A stretch of 29,285 nt of DNA from Ophiothrix spiculata (GCA_000969725.1 JXSR01S060302.1); one strand, 5' to 3'; numbered from the stretch's first letter, positions 1 to 9,989 are shown. A program made the numbers and translations. The notes: generated by a model not told the origin, from the sequence alone.

Positions 1-4
1 TTCT

Positions 5-163
5 ATTTCACGAGGCGTAGCCGAGTGAAATGGATCAGTCCAAATTTGACCGAATGATATATTTTGTACTATTGCGCGTGCATAGGCATTCAATACTTGA
101 TTTATATCATGATATGACACAGGTTTGTTTCATGCCATGCAATAGTACAAACTATTGCACGGC
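5..163. repeat. Palindromic element end at the window edge
   Basis: A compact hairpin occupies 5-31: ATTTCAC (5-11) pairs with GTGAAAT (25-31), and GGC pairs with GCC around a GTA loop. A second inverted repeat follows: TTTGTACTATTGC (63-75) is the exact reverse complement of GCAATAGTACAAA (139-151), with ACTATTGC repeated directly after it. Two nested palindromes of this kind suggest the terminus of a non-autonomous DNA transposon whose other end lies outside the window. The family is not recognised. A short open frame at 30-218 crosses the structure and is not credible as a gene. Confidence 0.45.
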
Positions 164-186
164 TCAAATCACTGTAATCATGATAT

Positions 187-470
187 TAAAGCTAATCAGA
201 TGCAATTTTTTAAACTGAAGAAAACACTTAAACCATTTTACAAGCAAACGTGCTCAATAACAAGTCAATGGATTTAATAAAAATGTTCTTTAAATCATAT
301 TCCTCGAGGCTCTAAAGGTCATGAAGTTTATATGTAAAGAAGTCTTGACTTGACTCAATATAGTATAATTGCTGGCTTCTGGATACTACCATTGAGCCCC
401 TTGTAAGTTGGGACCCTGTCGTCTTTGGTGCCATTAAAATTCAATATACATGCAGCTTACTTGGACGAAA
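187..470 (+). repeat. Dispersed repeat B, copy 1
   Basis: Copy of a family found four times here (also 7285-7670, 9990-10400, and reversed at 16625-16970). Shared landmarks in order are AATCAGATGCAAT, a block containing AACAAGTCAATSRATTTA followed by TAAA, then TTGAGCCCCTTGT and CCTGTCGTCT. The frame is not conserved between copies, so I treat it as non-coding. No terminal inverted repeats or poly-A tail were seen. Confidence 0.6.
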
Positions 471-544
471 TGTTAATTCAAATAATTAAGAATATATAAA
501 TATTCTATTTACATATACTTTTTTCTTGTATTTATTTATATTTC

Positions 545-634
545 TATTTTGTTGACGTATGTTCGTAAAGTGTATTTTTGTGACGTGTATGTTCGTAACG
601 TGACGTGACTCGTTGACGTGACTTGTATGTTCGG
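545..634. repeat. Irregular TGACGT / TATGTTCG short-repeat cluster
   Basis: TGACGT occurs at 553, 581, 601 and 614, and TATGTTCG at 559, 589 and 626. This is a small degenerate tandem array. TGACGT matches the CRE/ATF core, so regulatory use is conceivable, but local duplication explains it as well. Confidence 0.45.
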
Positions 635-892
635 TAGGAAAACCCCCAGAAACACCACAATAAGATATCAAGATCTTCAAACCATGCCTTACTTCCAATA
701 TGTTATTTTGTATAGGTTGTCATGAATGATGTTAGTCATAAAACATTACCTTAAATGCACGATTTGGATGAGCTCAGCTAATTTTGCTATGTTACACCTC
801 TATCATAATGCATTATAGCTTTTACAAAAATTCCATTGGAAACAATTCATGGTAGGAAGTTCATGGCATCTTCTATTGGAAATACGCACTCA
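635..892. other. No gene seen
   Basis: AT-rich sequence without a recognisable coding frame, RNA gene or clear repeat. Confidence 0.5.
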
Positions 893-1311
893 ACTCATAG
901 TTGATACAATGATCAGACTCAATCGTTATTATGTAACTAAATAACAGGATATTGCCTGGCGGGAAATTTTGCTGAAAATCAATCAGTCTATTGAGTCTAA
1001 GTTTTGCCTTTCAGAAGTCATTGGATTTTCTTTTGTAAATTTGCAACATGGCGATAAATATCAGGTAAACAATTCAAGGAATTGACAAGTATTTTCCCTA
1101 TGGGTGGTGTATTCTGTATCCGTAATGTATCTTTTGGTGTCGTGAAAGAAATGTTTGGGTGTATTTTATTCTAACTGAACATGCTGAATGCTATCGCTTG
1201 TCTTTGTTCCAAACAAACAGGAGCAGGAAGTTCTGTTACTTTAAGGAGAGTGATGCGCATTCGCTATCTAGATCGATGTTGACTGCCTTGTAGCTTAAAA
1301 GGTATTTGGTA
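893..1311 (+). repeat. Dispersed repeat A, copy 1
   Basis: One of four copies (others: reversed at 7976-8340, forward at 23130-23508 and 26470-26800). The core is GAAAATCAATCAGTCTATT followed by TTTTGCC and a CCATT-like block, then ATGGCGATAAAT or a close variant, GTGAAAGAAAT, and an end at GGTATTTGGTAAAC. This copy and the 7976-8340 copy are the closest pair. No open frame is shared by the copies, and no terminal repeats or target duplications are obvious. The class is unknown; a SINE, an old LINE tail or a solo LTR are all possible. Confidence 0.65.
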
Positions 1312-1664
1312 AACCATATTATTACGTCTTTTCTACTAATCTAATGAAAATATTTTGTAGATTGAATCACATACGATCTTTACGACATCGTTAAAAAGTA
1401 CAACACGTACCAATTTGTATCAACATAATCAAAATTGTATTTTTCTGACAAATATTTCATGCAATTGATTTTCCATTTTTGTAATAATTTAAAAAGGACA
1501 GTTTGACCCAAATGCCATTTTGTAATAACAAATTTGAATAATTAGTGTTTTGCATAGTGTTTTATTGTCATTGTCGCACGTTTTTGTGCTTTAAATCTTT
1601 GATATTCACTTTTAGAATAAAAAATATATAGGCTACTTTTGTTATGAATAAAAAAAAACTTGTA
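1312..1664. other. No gene seen
   Basis: Very AT-rich, with A and T runs. Nothing supportable. Confidence 0.5.
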
Positions 1665-2000
1665 TGTTCTTGCATCCCCCCCTAAGGATTTCATCGCAGT
1701 AACAACAGCATCCGACCCCAGGTATTTGGGTAATCTTTTTTACATCCTTTGCAGTCATTTTGATGAAAATATTAGAGGGGGGTACCACATAAAGCGGGGT
1801 AGGTTAGGCCGTCAAAGTTGGGGTGTAGGGGTGGGGTTGGTGCAATCCCGGAAAATTGTAAGTCACCATTTTGATAAATATATGCATGTTATAGGGCTTA
1901 AACTTGCAGGGCATGTTAGAATTATCATTTCCCTTCTTTATTTGTAGAAATCCCGATGAAGTTCCGTTATTTAGAACTTTTATAGCAAAATTTTGATTTT
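1665..2000 (+). repeat. Dispersed repeat D, copy 1
   Basis: Aligns with 15985-16235. Both carry TACATCCTTTG, then TTTGATGAAAATA, a GGGGG-containing segment, GACCGTCAAAGTT or GGCCGTCAAAGTT, then TTATCATTTC or TTATCGTTTTC and TTTATTTGTAGA or TTTATTGTCAAAGA. This copy has about 80 extra bases (near 1840-1925). Overlapping 95- and 80-codon frames on opposite strands are not shared with the other copy, so they are not genes. Confidence 0.5.
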
Positions 2001-2084
2001 GTTGGCCATCTTTGCCAAAATTCCGAAAGACGTCATAACCACGCAAAATAGACGTGTTACAAAAAAGGCTTGGTTAGACGAGGG

Positions 2085-2653
2085 TAAAGGCGGTGTCACA
2101 CATCACCGTATTGAGCCAAAACGTATGAATAAAGTACAAAGCTCAGGCTATACGGTGACGAGAGATTATATACGGTGAAGAAATCCATACAATTGAACGA
2201 ATTGACTGACGAACATGAAACGAATAGACCGTACAATGACCGTACGACTTGCGGATAAGAAGCGGAAAAGTCTCGTCTCACTGAACAACGCCGAATGAGA
2301 ACCGGGCGTGTTCCGTACTAAACGAATAAATTCAGTATGAGGAACGTATAAAACAAATCAGTAACGTACGAATAGGCACAGAGACAATCGCGAAGGTAAA
2401 TCCCCACTTGAAAATAATACCTCTTCACACTTTCCGGTTTGCAAGTTTCATTATAATATATCTCTAGTGCTGAGAGTTTTGACCTTGCTCAAAAGAAGAC
2501 AACGTACTTAACGTACTCAAAACGCATTCCCACCGGATGGATAACGAATTGAACGTGTTTCTACCGAATGCTTAACGAACATCACCGTACAGTAAAACAG
2601 TGTACGTTTTTCGTACGTTTTCGTCAATACGGTGATGTGTGACACCGCCTTTA
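2085..2653. mobile_element. TA-flanked inverted-repeat element (MITE-like), complete
   Basis: The ends are a perfect 29-bp inverted repeat, 2085-2113 against 2625-2653, beginning TAAAGGCGGTGTCACACATC. Similarity continues inward about 25 more bases through an AAAACGTACGAA-like block. If the outermost TA on each side is the target duplication, the element proper is 2087-2651. The interior is rich in AACGTACGAAT and AACGAAT motifs and has no transposase frame, so this is a non-autonomous element. TA duplications are typical of Tc1/mariner-type transposition, but superfamily assignment is inference. Related ends occur at 10400-10475 and 11903-11961. Confidence 0.85.
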
Positions 2654-3358
2654 AGTGCATTCATTTTCAATCACTATGTATTTTTGCAAGCACGAGCTCC
2701 CTAAGTATTAGACGTTACTATTTATGAAAACTGAAACAAGCAATCATTTCCGTTCATCATGCATCATAACTTCAGAGCAGTAAGTTATAGTTCTATAATG
2801 TTACAGTTAGCCTGTTCAAGTTTGTCGTAAGTTATCTCATTAAAGGACAAAGGATTTTTATATTTGTAAACTAAATCGTAAATGACAAAAGAAGTATCGA
2901 ATTAATTTTACCGCACAAAAGAGGCCTGTTAATCAGAGTATAGAATAGGCTATTGTCCTCGACAAAACAATTACGTCTAGAGGTTTTTGGCTGTGCTTTT
3001 TATCGTGTAAACACAAAAGGATTGTTAAGGATTGCAATTCTCAATTGGGGATTATCTATACCTATTGACTCCAGTGAATAGAATAAGTAATGGGTTAACA
3101 AAATATTTTACTACGGATTATAAAATGCATTGTTATGCACGGACAGAACATTTGAACTGGCTAAATCTAACAGTTACCCAATACGAGGGAAGATTAAATA
3201 GACACTACCTCACAAGGGATGAAAAAATATTACCCAATATTACCTGGTCTTGAATTCTTCTTAGTCATCAAAAATGTGGAATTAAAATGATTAAAATGAT
3301 TTTTAAATACGATTTCAAATCATAATTTTTTAGCGTTGTTATGGTTATGTGAATCAAA
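2654..3358. other. No gene seen
   Basis: AT-rich. A 73-codon frame at 3032-3253 has no recognisable domain or supporting context. Confidence 0.45.
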
Positions 3359-3465
3359 GCCGTTGGTCCCCTGTACGAATAGATTCCTTCATGGGGTATG
3401 CATTTCATAGAAGTACTGTGTATCATTGATTGATTGAAATGGGCTCTATTTGTACAGGCGTCGGC
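3359..3465. repeat. Small inverted repeat
   Basis: GCCG then CCTGTACGAATAGA on the left (3359-3384 region) pairs with TCTATTTGTACAGG then CGGC on the right (ending 3465). The outer four bases and the inner block match with one mismatch, and the connecting segments differ in length. The total is about 107 bp, possibly a tiny MITE or its relic. Confidence 0.45.
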
Positions 3466-3565
3466 TCTATACTATAAGGTTTGAAATTAATAAACACTAT
3501 ATTTAGCTAACATTATGGTGTTCTTACCTTGGATATCAAGTGAGACGGAAGACAAGGTTCAGAAC

Positions 3566-3830
3566 AAGTTTAAGTAAGGCGAGACGTCACTAGACATCCT
3601 GTTCTCAATGAGAAGTCCTCTTTAGAAATACCCGCCTAGAAATGTGATATAATTTGATCCTTGTACCTCAATTGAAAGTTTTATATACTTGTGTTTGGAT
3701 TAGAATAAGAATTGAATATAAAGATATAAAAATATTTTACCTAGCTGGTCTAATTAAACATATATCACAAAATTCAGTCGGTGAGAAGTTCTCACTCTGG
3801 TGAGGAAGTCTAGTGACGCCTCACCTAACA
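3566..3830. mobile_element. Short inverted-repeat element
   Basis: The left arm contains GGCGAGACGTCACTAGAC (3579-3596). The right arm contains GTCTAGTGACGCCTCACC (3809-3825), its near reverse complement, and the arms extend through TGAGAAGT and ACTTCTCA blocks. The total is about 265 bp with an AT-rich interior and no frame. It also has short internal palindromes such as GAGAAGTTCTC. A target duplication is not clear. Confidence 0.6.
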
Positions 3831-3999
3831 GGTGAGTAATGAGTACCTGTTACCTACCTGACATAATGGTTATCACTCAATAACTTACTGGCAACCAATA
3901 ATAATTTAAATTTAAAAAGTATTCATATTTGTAATTTTGCAGATTTACATTAATTACGTACTTTTTTATTTATTTTACCGACTGCTATTCCATAAACCA

Positions 4000-4420
4000 T
4001 GTTGATATCTCTTTATTAAACCACATTTTGTATACATGTAATTGTTTCATTGCATGCGAAGGTGTTGATTTGAAAATTCAGGCACATTTAAAAGGACTAT
4101 CACTCATCTGTTAGTCGTTCATCTGAAGCTTTTAAATAATTTAAAGATACAACCCCAGTTTAATTTGCTTCACCATTTTTTTGAATAGAATATATAAGTT
4201 CATTTGATGGCATGGCATGTTATTATCCTTTCAATAAAATGCATTAATCTAGTTCTCTCATTGCATGTGAAGATGTCGATTTTGAAACGTCAGACACATT
4301 AATAGCTTCTATCACTCTTCTGCTGGTCATTCATCAAAGGCTATTAAATATTTCATTGATACAGTAATCCTGATCACATTTGTTAACGTCATAAGTCATT
4401 TTCGCTATAATACAAGCCAT
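4000..4420 (+). repeat. Degenerate 211-bp tandem duplication
   Basis: TTGCATGCGAAGGTG at 4050 recurs as TTGCATGTGAAGATG at 4261. Matching blocks follow in the same order: TTGAAAATTCAGGCACATT against TTGAAACGTCAGACACATT, CTATCACTCATCTG against CTATCACTCTTCTG, and GATACA. This gives two diverged copies with a period near 211 bp. No coding frame runs through both. Confidence 0.55.
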
Positions 4421-4645
4421 TCATAAATCAATAGCCTCTATATTTATACCTTTAACAGGAAAAAGGAATTCTACATCAAATATTTTGTTTTTCTATATCA
4501 ATGTACTCATTATGAGTAAGTAAAGTATTAACTGCATTTAATCCCTGTCGTGCTGTATTAAAAACTTACAATAAAATCTGTTAATGAAATGTGACTTGAA
4601 AATCACGATATCAAAATGTGAGGTCATTACACATTTAAAATTCTC
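4421..4645. other. No gene seen
   Basis: AT-rich with no supportable feature. Confidence 0.45.
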
Positions 4646-4678
4646 ATCTGTATCTGTATCTGTATCTGTATCTGTATC
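4646..4678. repeat. (ATCTGT)5.5 microsatellite, LINE tail
   Basis: This is a perfect hexanucleotide tract directly after the LINE 3' untranslated region. Its position at the element's 3' end makes it the retrotransposon tail and not an independent microsatellite. Confidence 0.85.
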
Positions 4679-4775
4679 ATTTAGTCGGTAGAACTCCTCA
4701 CTGAGGTAACATCACCAACCTAAATAAAACTTCGAGCACAGCTTGGATGGATGTGAGTTGAATTTGCAAATAAAT

Positions 4776-4940
4776 TTAGTTGGTGTTGGTGACTTGGTTC
4801 TTGAAGGCTTCTAGGGTGATTGCGTTGACGGCAGATGAAGGCAGACGATTCCAGACTGGTATAGGTGATGGGAAAAAGGTATCAACGTAACGGTCAAGCT
4901 TATAACGGATCTGTCAAAATCTCTTGCTGTTGCCACGGAT
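4776..4940 (-). pseudogene. Decayed C-terminus of LINE ORF2 reverse transcriptase
   Basis: The minus-strand frame ending at TAA (4776-4778) encodes 45 residues after an in-frame TGA at 4914-4916. It contains TFFPSPIPVWNRLPSSAV, the FFP..I..WN.LP motif that closes many LINE ORF2 proteins, followed by LEAFKNQV. Upstream of the TGA the same frame reads RGNSKRF, which fits the usual RG(N/H)S.RF(R) motif before this region. The TGA therefore probably arose from a CGA arginine codon by CpG decay. No reverse transcriptase catalytic core remains in the window, so the copy is inactive. I cannot assign it to a clade from this tail alone. Confidence 0.8.
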
Positions 4941-4943
4941 AAT

Positions 4944-5302
4944 ATCTTATATTATAAACTTTCAAATGATATATATTTATATAAATATCAATAACATTAT
5001 TATATGCCAATTAGCCATAAAAATGATGTTACCGTAGCATCATTGACTGGCCAAACATATGGGTACGACTTACTTTCAAAACAAAATGGCCATCCTTCAC
5101 CCAGTTTTCTTTACTTTGCAAGTTTTTTCTTATCTTTATTTCAGACATTCTGCACCTTTTATGAGAGCAGGTTTAAATGTTGTCAGATCTAACACAAACA
5201 TGGAATCTGTTTGTAGACACATTTCTTTTCGAAAAACATCCATATTAATTATTCATTGGAATATTTATTTCTACACATGTCACCATTTTGACTGAATGAT
5301 CA
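4944..5302. other. No gene seen
   Basis: AT-rich. Two overlapping frames of 62 and 78 codons (5004-5192, 5059-5295) look like random translations of T-rich DNA. Confidence 0.4.
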
Positions 5303-5674
5303 TTGACTATTCATATTGAATGGTATGACAACGGACAAGTAATAAAGAGTTTAACCCAGTGAGTATTTTTACCTGTCCTTTTTGTACCAAAATAGGTATT
5401 TTATTATGTACTATGCAGTCATCAAGTTATTAAACTCTTTAAAAACAAAAACGTCCAGTGTATATATTTCATTTATTCAAAACCTAATATGGATCCATCA
5501 TGAATGAACACGATGGTGATTTGTGCACACTGTTGCACCTGATGGTAACCTGATGACTGCATGGTACATAATAAAATACCTATTTTGGTACAACGAGGAT
5601 AGGTGTATAAAATACTCACTTGGTTAAACTTTTTATTACTTGTCCGTTGTCATACATTCAATTTGAATGGTCAA
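5303..5674. mobile_element. Foldback element with arms of about 125 bp
   Basis: Left arm 5303-5428 and right arm 5547-5674 are near-perfect inverted repeats. Shared blocks in the left-arm orientation are ATTGAATG, ATGACAACGGACAAGTAATA, AGTTTAACC, GTGAGTATTTT, then TTGTACCAAAATAGGTATTT and GCAGTCATCA. The loop (5429-5546) is AT-rich without a coding frame. The whole unit is about 370 bp and would form a large hairpin. It has the architecture of a foldback or long-TIR MITE. No clear target duplication was found. Confidence 0.85.
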
Positions 5675-6806
5675 ACCTAAATGTTAAAATATTTCATAGG
5701 CCTCTACTACATCACAATTGTGTAGACAAATTGAAATAAGTAAATGTAGGTTTAATATGAGATGTGGTGTGTTTTTTCAGATCGCATATCAATAAGTCCA
5801 GAAATCCTCCATTTTTACTGATTTCTACAACATACAGCAGCTAAAAATCGGCTTTTGAATATTAATTTTTTTTAACAAGAACAACAATTTTTAACAGAAG
5901 ATATCAATATTATATTTCAAATAGGTTATAATAACATATATGGCCTTATTACAAACCGTTCAAGAATACGTAATTAGACGTGAGTTAAATTCTACAAATA
6001 TCAGATAAGTCGGTTGGTATATGTTGAGACGTAATCTTTAGAAGAAAATATTTCTACTTGGAATATTATATTACTTTCAATAAAGAATCAATCAATTTCT
6101 AATATTATGAAATTCAGTTTAGATGATGTTTCATAAACAATACAGATAAGGCTCAACAAACAATATGAGCTTGCATATATTGACATTATCAAGTTTAATC
6201 ATTTATGACTGAATGTTTTGATTATCTCGGTATCTTCCATACATTTTAATAATTCTCAATGCATTGCAATAATTCAGTATAAGCTTATAAGATTTCTTAA
6301 GATATACAGTAGTCAATTATTTTTATATCAAAATGTACATTTGTCATGTTAAGGCTTACTGTCAATAGTAAGGACTGGAAGGGTGCGACTTGGAAAAAAT
6401 GGTTTATGGTTGTGCAAAGATCACTTGCCCGGAATCACTTGTGCGACGTGGGGATGAGGGGAAAAATCCAATCAAAGAGAACAATACAATTTAATGTTTT
6501 AAAAATGATATCCCATAATTCATTTGTGATCCAAACGGTATTTTTAATACCCCATGGCACTAAGGAAAGGGCTGACAAAAATCGATGAAATTCAACAAAG
6601 GCAAACGTCCCTCACAAAGGATAAAAATAAATACAATTTTTTCTTTCTTTTTGAAAATATTTCACCAAATAGCAACACATGGGACTGCAAGCTTGGGAAA
6701 GAAGATGTTGGATCAGAGGTAACTGAAGAGTACTGTCCTTGCACTATTAGCAATAGTTTATGTAAATTTACGGACACTTCAAAACTGTTCCGTCAACTGT
6801 AAACAT
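5675..6806. other. Long AT-rich stretch, no gene recognised
   Basis: Frames of 80 and 82 codons at 6346-6588 and 6554-6802 overlap each other, are not followed by recognisable protein motifs, and have no partner copy. I see nothing else supportable. Confidence 0.4.
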
Positions 6807-6912
6807 ATTCTTCAACCCACACACCCTTATACACACCCCACACCCATACACTCTCACAATACATTTGTCTGCCAACTCCTACACACATCCACATCCATGC
6901 ATGCCCACATAT
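6807..6912. repeat. CA-rich low-complexity tract
   Basis: The strand is dominated by imperfect CACACC, CACAC and CATCCA units, interrupted. This is a decayed dinucleotide-type tract. Confidence 0.6.
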
Positions 6913-7284
6913 AGCAAAAAATTCATGGAAACAAATTTACGGACAAAAAAGTGTTAATCAAATTGTTTGCTATACTCAAACCCTTGTCATTGTTGTCACT
7001 ATTGTCTATGGTGCCCTTAATAATAATTAAGAATAATAGTCAGTGTACTGCCTAATTCGTATAGGTGTAGGGATATCTTAACTTAGGGTGCAAACATAAG
7101 CTTAAAGAATACTTAATAATTAAGTTCCTTAAATGTAATTCAAAAGAGTGATGTAATATGTGCTTTGTTCTTACCCTCTCCGGAATATTACCTTCAGGTT
7201 ATCAAAGTCGAATTATGTTTAACTGTTCACGGGGCAATCATTTGAAAACTTTGTTTATTAAATAGAAGCTAGTCATATGTAATT
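6913..7284. other. No gene seen
   Basis: AT-rich with no supportable feature. Confidence 0.45.
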
Positions 7285-7670
7285 TGGCACGATGCAATCA
7301 AGTAGACACAAAAATCAACTTGCAATCAAACTTGCTCTCGAACAAGTCAATCAATTTAATAAAGAAGTTCCTTTAAGCATTATCATCCAAGGCTCAAACT
7401 TCAAAGAAAAGAAAACTCGGGTCTTTTCGTTTATACAAGTACTGGTTTATACTATCAACAGTCAGTCTACTTGATACAGCCATTGAGACCCTTGTCAATG
7501 GCGATACTGTCGTCTGTGAAAATCAACATGCTATATGTATCTCTACATGTATTTGAACAGATGGTTACTTACTCATAAGGCATTAACATGAATCGTTTAA
7601 AAGTAGCAGATATTGCTTATTTAACCCCTTAAGTTAAGTTATAAAATGTATGTTTGACCAAAGAAGATGT
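7285..7670 (+). repeat. Dispersed repeat B, copy 2
   Basis: Carries GAACAAGTCAATCAATTTA, TACTATCAACAGTCAG, CATTGAGACCCTTGTCAATG and ACTGTCGTCTG, matching the copies at 187-470 and 9990-10400. A downstream block, GCTTATTTAACCCC, is shared with the 9990-10400 copy and extends the repeat to about 7670. The 60-codon frame at 7292-7474 is specific to this copy and probably meaningless. Confidence 0.6.
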
Positions 7671-7975
7671 AATTTTAGAGGAACATGAAATATGTATGTG
7701 TAAGATAGTTACAAGGAAACGTAATATTCCAAATAAGCAGGCTCATGAAAACAATAATAGTGAAATATTTTTGAACAAAAACATCTCATGTCACTTTAGC
7801 ATCGCATTCTTTCTCATATCTTGACATACGGAGTATTCCCCATATTCCATCATATTCCCTACACTTAAACAATATACCGCATTCATTTTTTAAAGTAAAT
7901 AACACAAAAGATTCCTGAAAATATAAATTTAATAATTTACAGCAGTGATCATCATTAAATACCAGATAGTAAAAA
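7671..7975. other. No gene seen
   Basis: AT-rich with no supportable feature. Confidence 0.45.
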
Positions 7976-8340
7976 GATAAGCAATACTTTCCTTAAAAAA
8001 TGCGTTTTGTGTGAAACAAAGACAAGCGATAGCATTCAACCAGAACAATACATATCCGAGTATTTCTTTTCCAAGACACAGAAAGAAGCATGGCGGACTC
8101 ACAATGAATCACCCAAAGGATATATATTGTTTTCACTCCCTCGAATTGTTCACCTGATATTTATCGCCATGTTAAGAATTCACAATGGGGATCCAATGGC
8201 TTCTGAAAGGCAAAACTAAGACTCAATAGACTGATTGATTTTCAGTAAAAATTTCCCGCCTAGTAATATCCTGTTAACGTTTAGTTACATTACAACGATT
8301 GAATCTGATCATTGTAGTTATTGACTATGAGGTGGGAGCT
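7976..8340 (-). repeat. Dispersed repeat A, copy 2 (reversed)
   Basis: On the minus strand it reads GAAAATCAATCAGTCTATTG, TTTTGCCTTTCAGAAG, CATGGCGATAAATATCAGGT and GAATGCTATCGCTTGTCTTT. These blocks are nearly identical to those at 893-1311. It also shares the upstream TACAATGATCAGA and AACAGGATATT blocks. The 70-codon plus-strand frame at 8007-8219 runs antisense to the repeat. Confidence 0.7.
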
Positions 8341-8879
8341 CATAGGCATTTACCGCATTTCCTAACCGTCGAACAAGATATATATTTGAAGGATACAGAT
8401 AGGTGATTGCAGATTGCTGCTGGATTTGATTCTTTCTTGTTATTTACAATCGGGATTTGGAATCAAATGGGTTATTGTAATTTGCAAAATCATGTTACCA
8501 TGCTTCCGTCTTTGGTGAATAAACATATCGAGCATAAAGTACGGGACTTACTTACATAATTAAACGTGGTGAAATGTAAAGTTGTTAAAAATTTCAGTAT
8601 CAGTAAGATTAGCAGAGTAGGGGAGAAACTCAAACTATTTGAAGGAATTGTTCAAATATCCGCACTAGTTCGTACAGTCTATTTCTCCTCTAATTTTATA
8701 TATCATCGATAATTCCCGTACGGTATCCATACTTTTGATTTTGTATTTGTGTATTTAACTATAATTGTCTGGGTTAGTAAAGCATATTAGCTAATAGACA
8801 CCGCAGCTCTTCATGCAACATTTTATGGCTTATTCCTAGAGGACCATGATTACTTTCATACAGGTACACCAACATACAA
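8341..8879. other. No gene seen
   Basis: AT-rich. Nothing identified before the inverted-repeat element at 8880. Confidence 0.4.
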
Positions 8880-9264
8880 TATGTGTGGTGCTCTGGCAAA
8901 ATGAGAGGAAAGTCGCAAATGAAGATGTTTAGTAAATGGCATCTAAAGTAAAAATATGGTGAGAAAGTCAAAAATCGTGTTGACTAAAGTTTCGAAGATC
9001 AATTATTTCGGGAAGTGCAACTATTCACGGTTAATTGAGTACACGTTACTATCAAACACCATAGTAATCAGGAACTTTGAAATGGATTTACGGCTAATAT
9101 TTATTGCAAGATATTCAGTAGACTGCTTTGGATTTTGATCTCTTAATGGAGAAAGAAAGTGTGACATACTGTATATCATTTTAAAACTGAGAAATTAAAA
9201 TATGTCATAAACTCAGTTTTGAAATTCGCGACTTTCCTCTCATAATGCCAGAGCATCCCACATA
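8880..9264. mobile_element. Inverted-repeat element E, copy 1
   Basis: The left end (8880-8920) contains TGCTCTGGCA then ATGAGAGGAAAGTCGC. The right end (9224-9264) contains GCGACTTTCCTCTCAT then TGCCAGAGCA, giving roughly 40-bp inverted repeats with few mismatches. TA flanks both ends. The interior (about 300 bp) has no shared coding frame. A second, more damaged copy lies at 13404-13969. Confidence 0.75.
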
Positions 9265-9989
9265 TGTTTAAAACAACCATCTTATATCATTTGAATTTAA
9301 CACAATGCAAACAAAATAAAAGATATATACCCTCAACAGTTTGGGTACATACTGCTTATCATTCTTCTGCACTGATTAGTTTGGTTCCCCTGTAAAAATA
9401 ACATCACTCTTGATCAAGCAACTCATGCTATGTGTCAAGAGGACCAAATTGTTTCATTAACGATTCGACCTAAGTTTCAAAAAGCTATATACATGATGGT
9501 TATTCTGCGCACTACTTTTTGTATTATATAATTGAAAAATCCTTTTAGGTATAGCTTGCGAGGTCATCACGACCTCTTCATTCAGCGTTGTGTGAAACCT
9601 CTTAGACAAATATTTTTTGAACATAAGCATGAAAAAAAAACAGTTTTAAAATATTATTAAAGAAGTAGATCTTATTAAAGATGAATATTTTCCTGATATT
9701 CAAGGAATGACACGACATTCCTAATAATTCTAAATGTGTCTGAAAGGTCTTGGTATATTACATGTTTGTAGCGGCACCATCAAAATGTTAGTGTGCGTTT
9801 GCTTAAAAATATAACATTTTATTTTTTAAATGCATAAAATGTTTTCAGATTAATTATTATATAAGATCCTTTAAAAATAACTTTAATTTTAAAAGTATCT
9901 TAAATCTTAAAGGGATTTTTCATGTCGGTACAGAATTTATATCATTACTTTTATTATGATTATAATGCACTTAATACAGATAATTAATT
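9265..9989. other. No gene seen
   Basis: AT-rich. A short hairpin, AGGTC-ATCAC-GACCT, sits near 9560; otherwise nothing supportable. Confidence 0.4.

Larger units (their letters stand above)
4646..4943 (-). mobile_element. 5'-truncated LINE (non-LTR retrotransposon) 3' end with hexamer tail
   Basis: Read on the minus strand, this has the C-terminal end of an ORF2-type protein, a short 3' untranslated region, then a tail of tandem ACAGAT units (5.5 copies, 4646-4678). LINEs of the CR1/L2/Jockey-like groups often end in short tandem repeats instead of poly-A, which fits. The homology stops abruptly near 4943, where AT-rich DNA begins, as expected of a 5'-truncated insertion. About 300 bp survives. 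No target duplication was identified. Confidence 0.8.

Noticed and set aside
1660..2046. Overlapping 95- and 80-codon frames on opposite strands
   Set aside because: Both lie in repeat D. The second copy at 15985-16235 does not keep either frame, and neither shows a domain.
6346..6802. Two overlapping frames of 80 and 82 codons
   Set aside because: No recognisable motif, mutual overlap in different frames, low-complexity flanks and no second copy to test for coding conservation.
7292..7474. 60-codon frame with a receptor-like look (AIKLALEQVNQFN)
   Set aside because: The string comes from the most conserved block of repeat B, and the frame is not maintained in the other copies.
9379..9454. 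Short inverted match TTTGGTTCCCCT / AGAGGACCAAAT
   Set aside because: Only about a dozen bases with a mismatch and no extension; it is within what chance gives in a 29-kb window.
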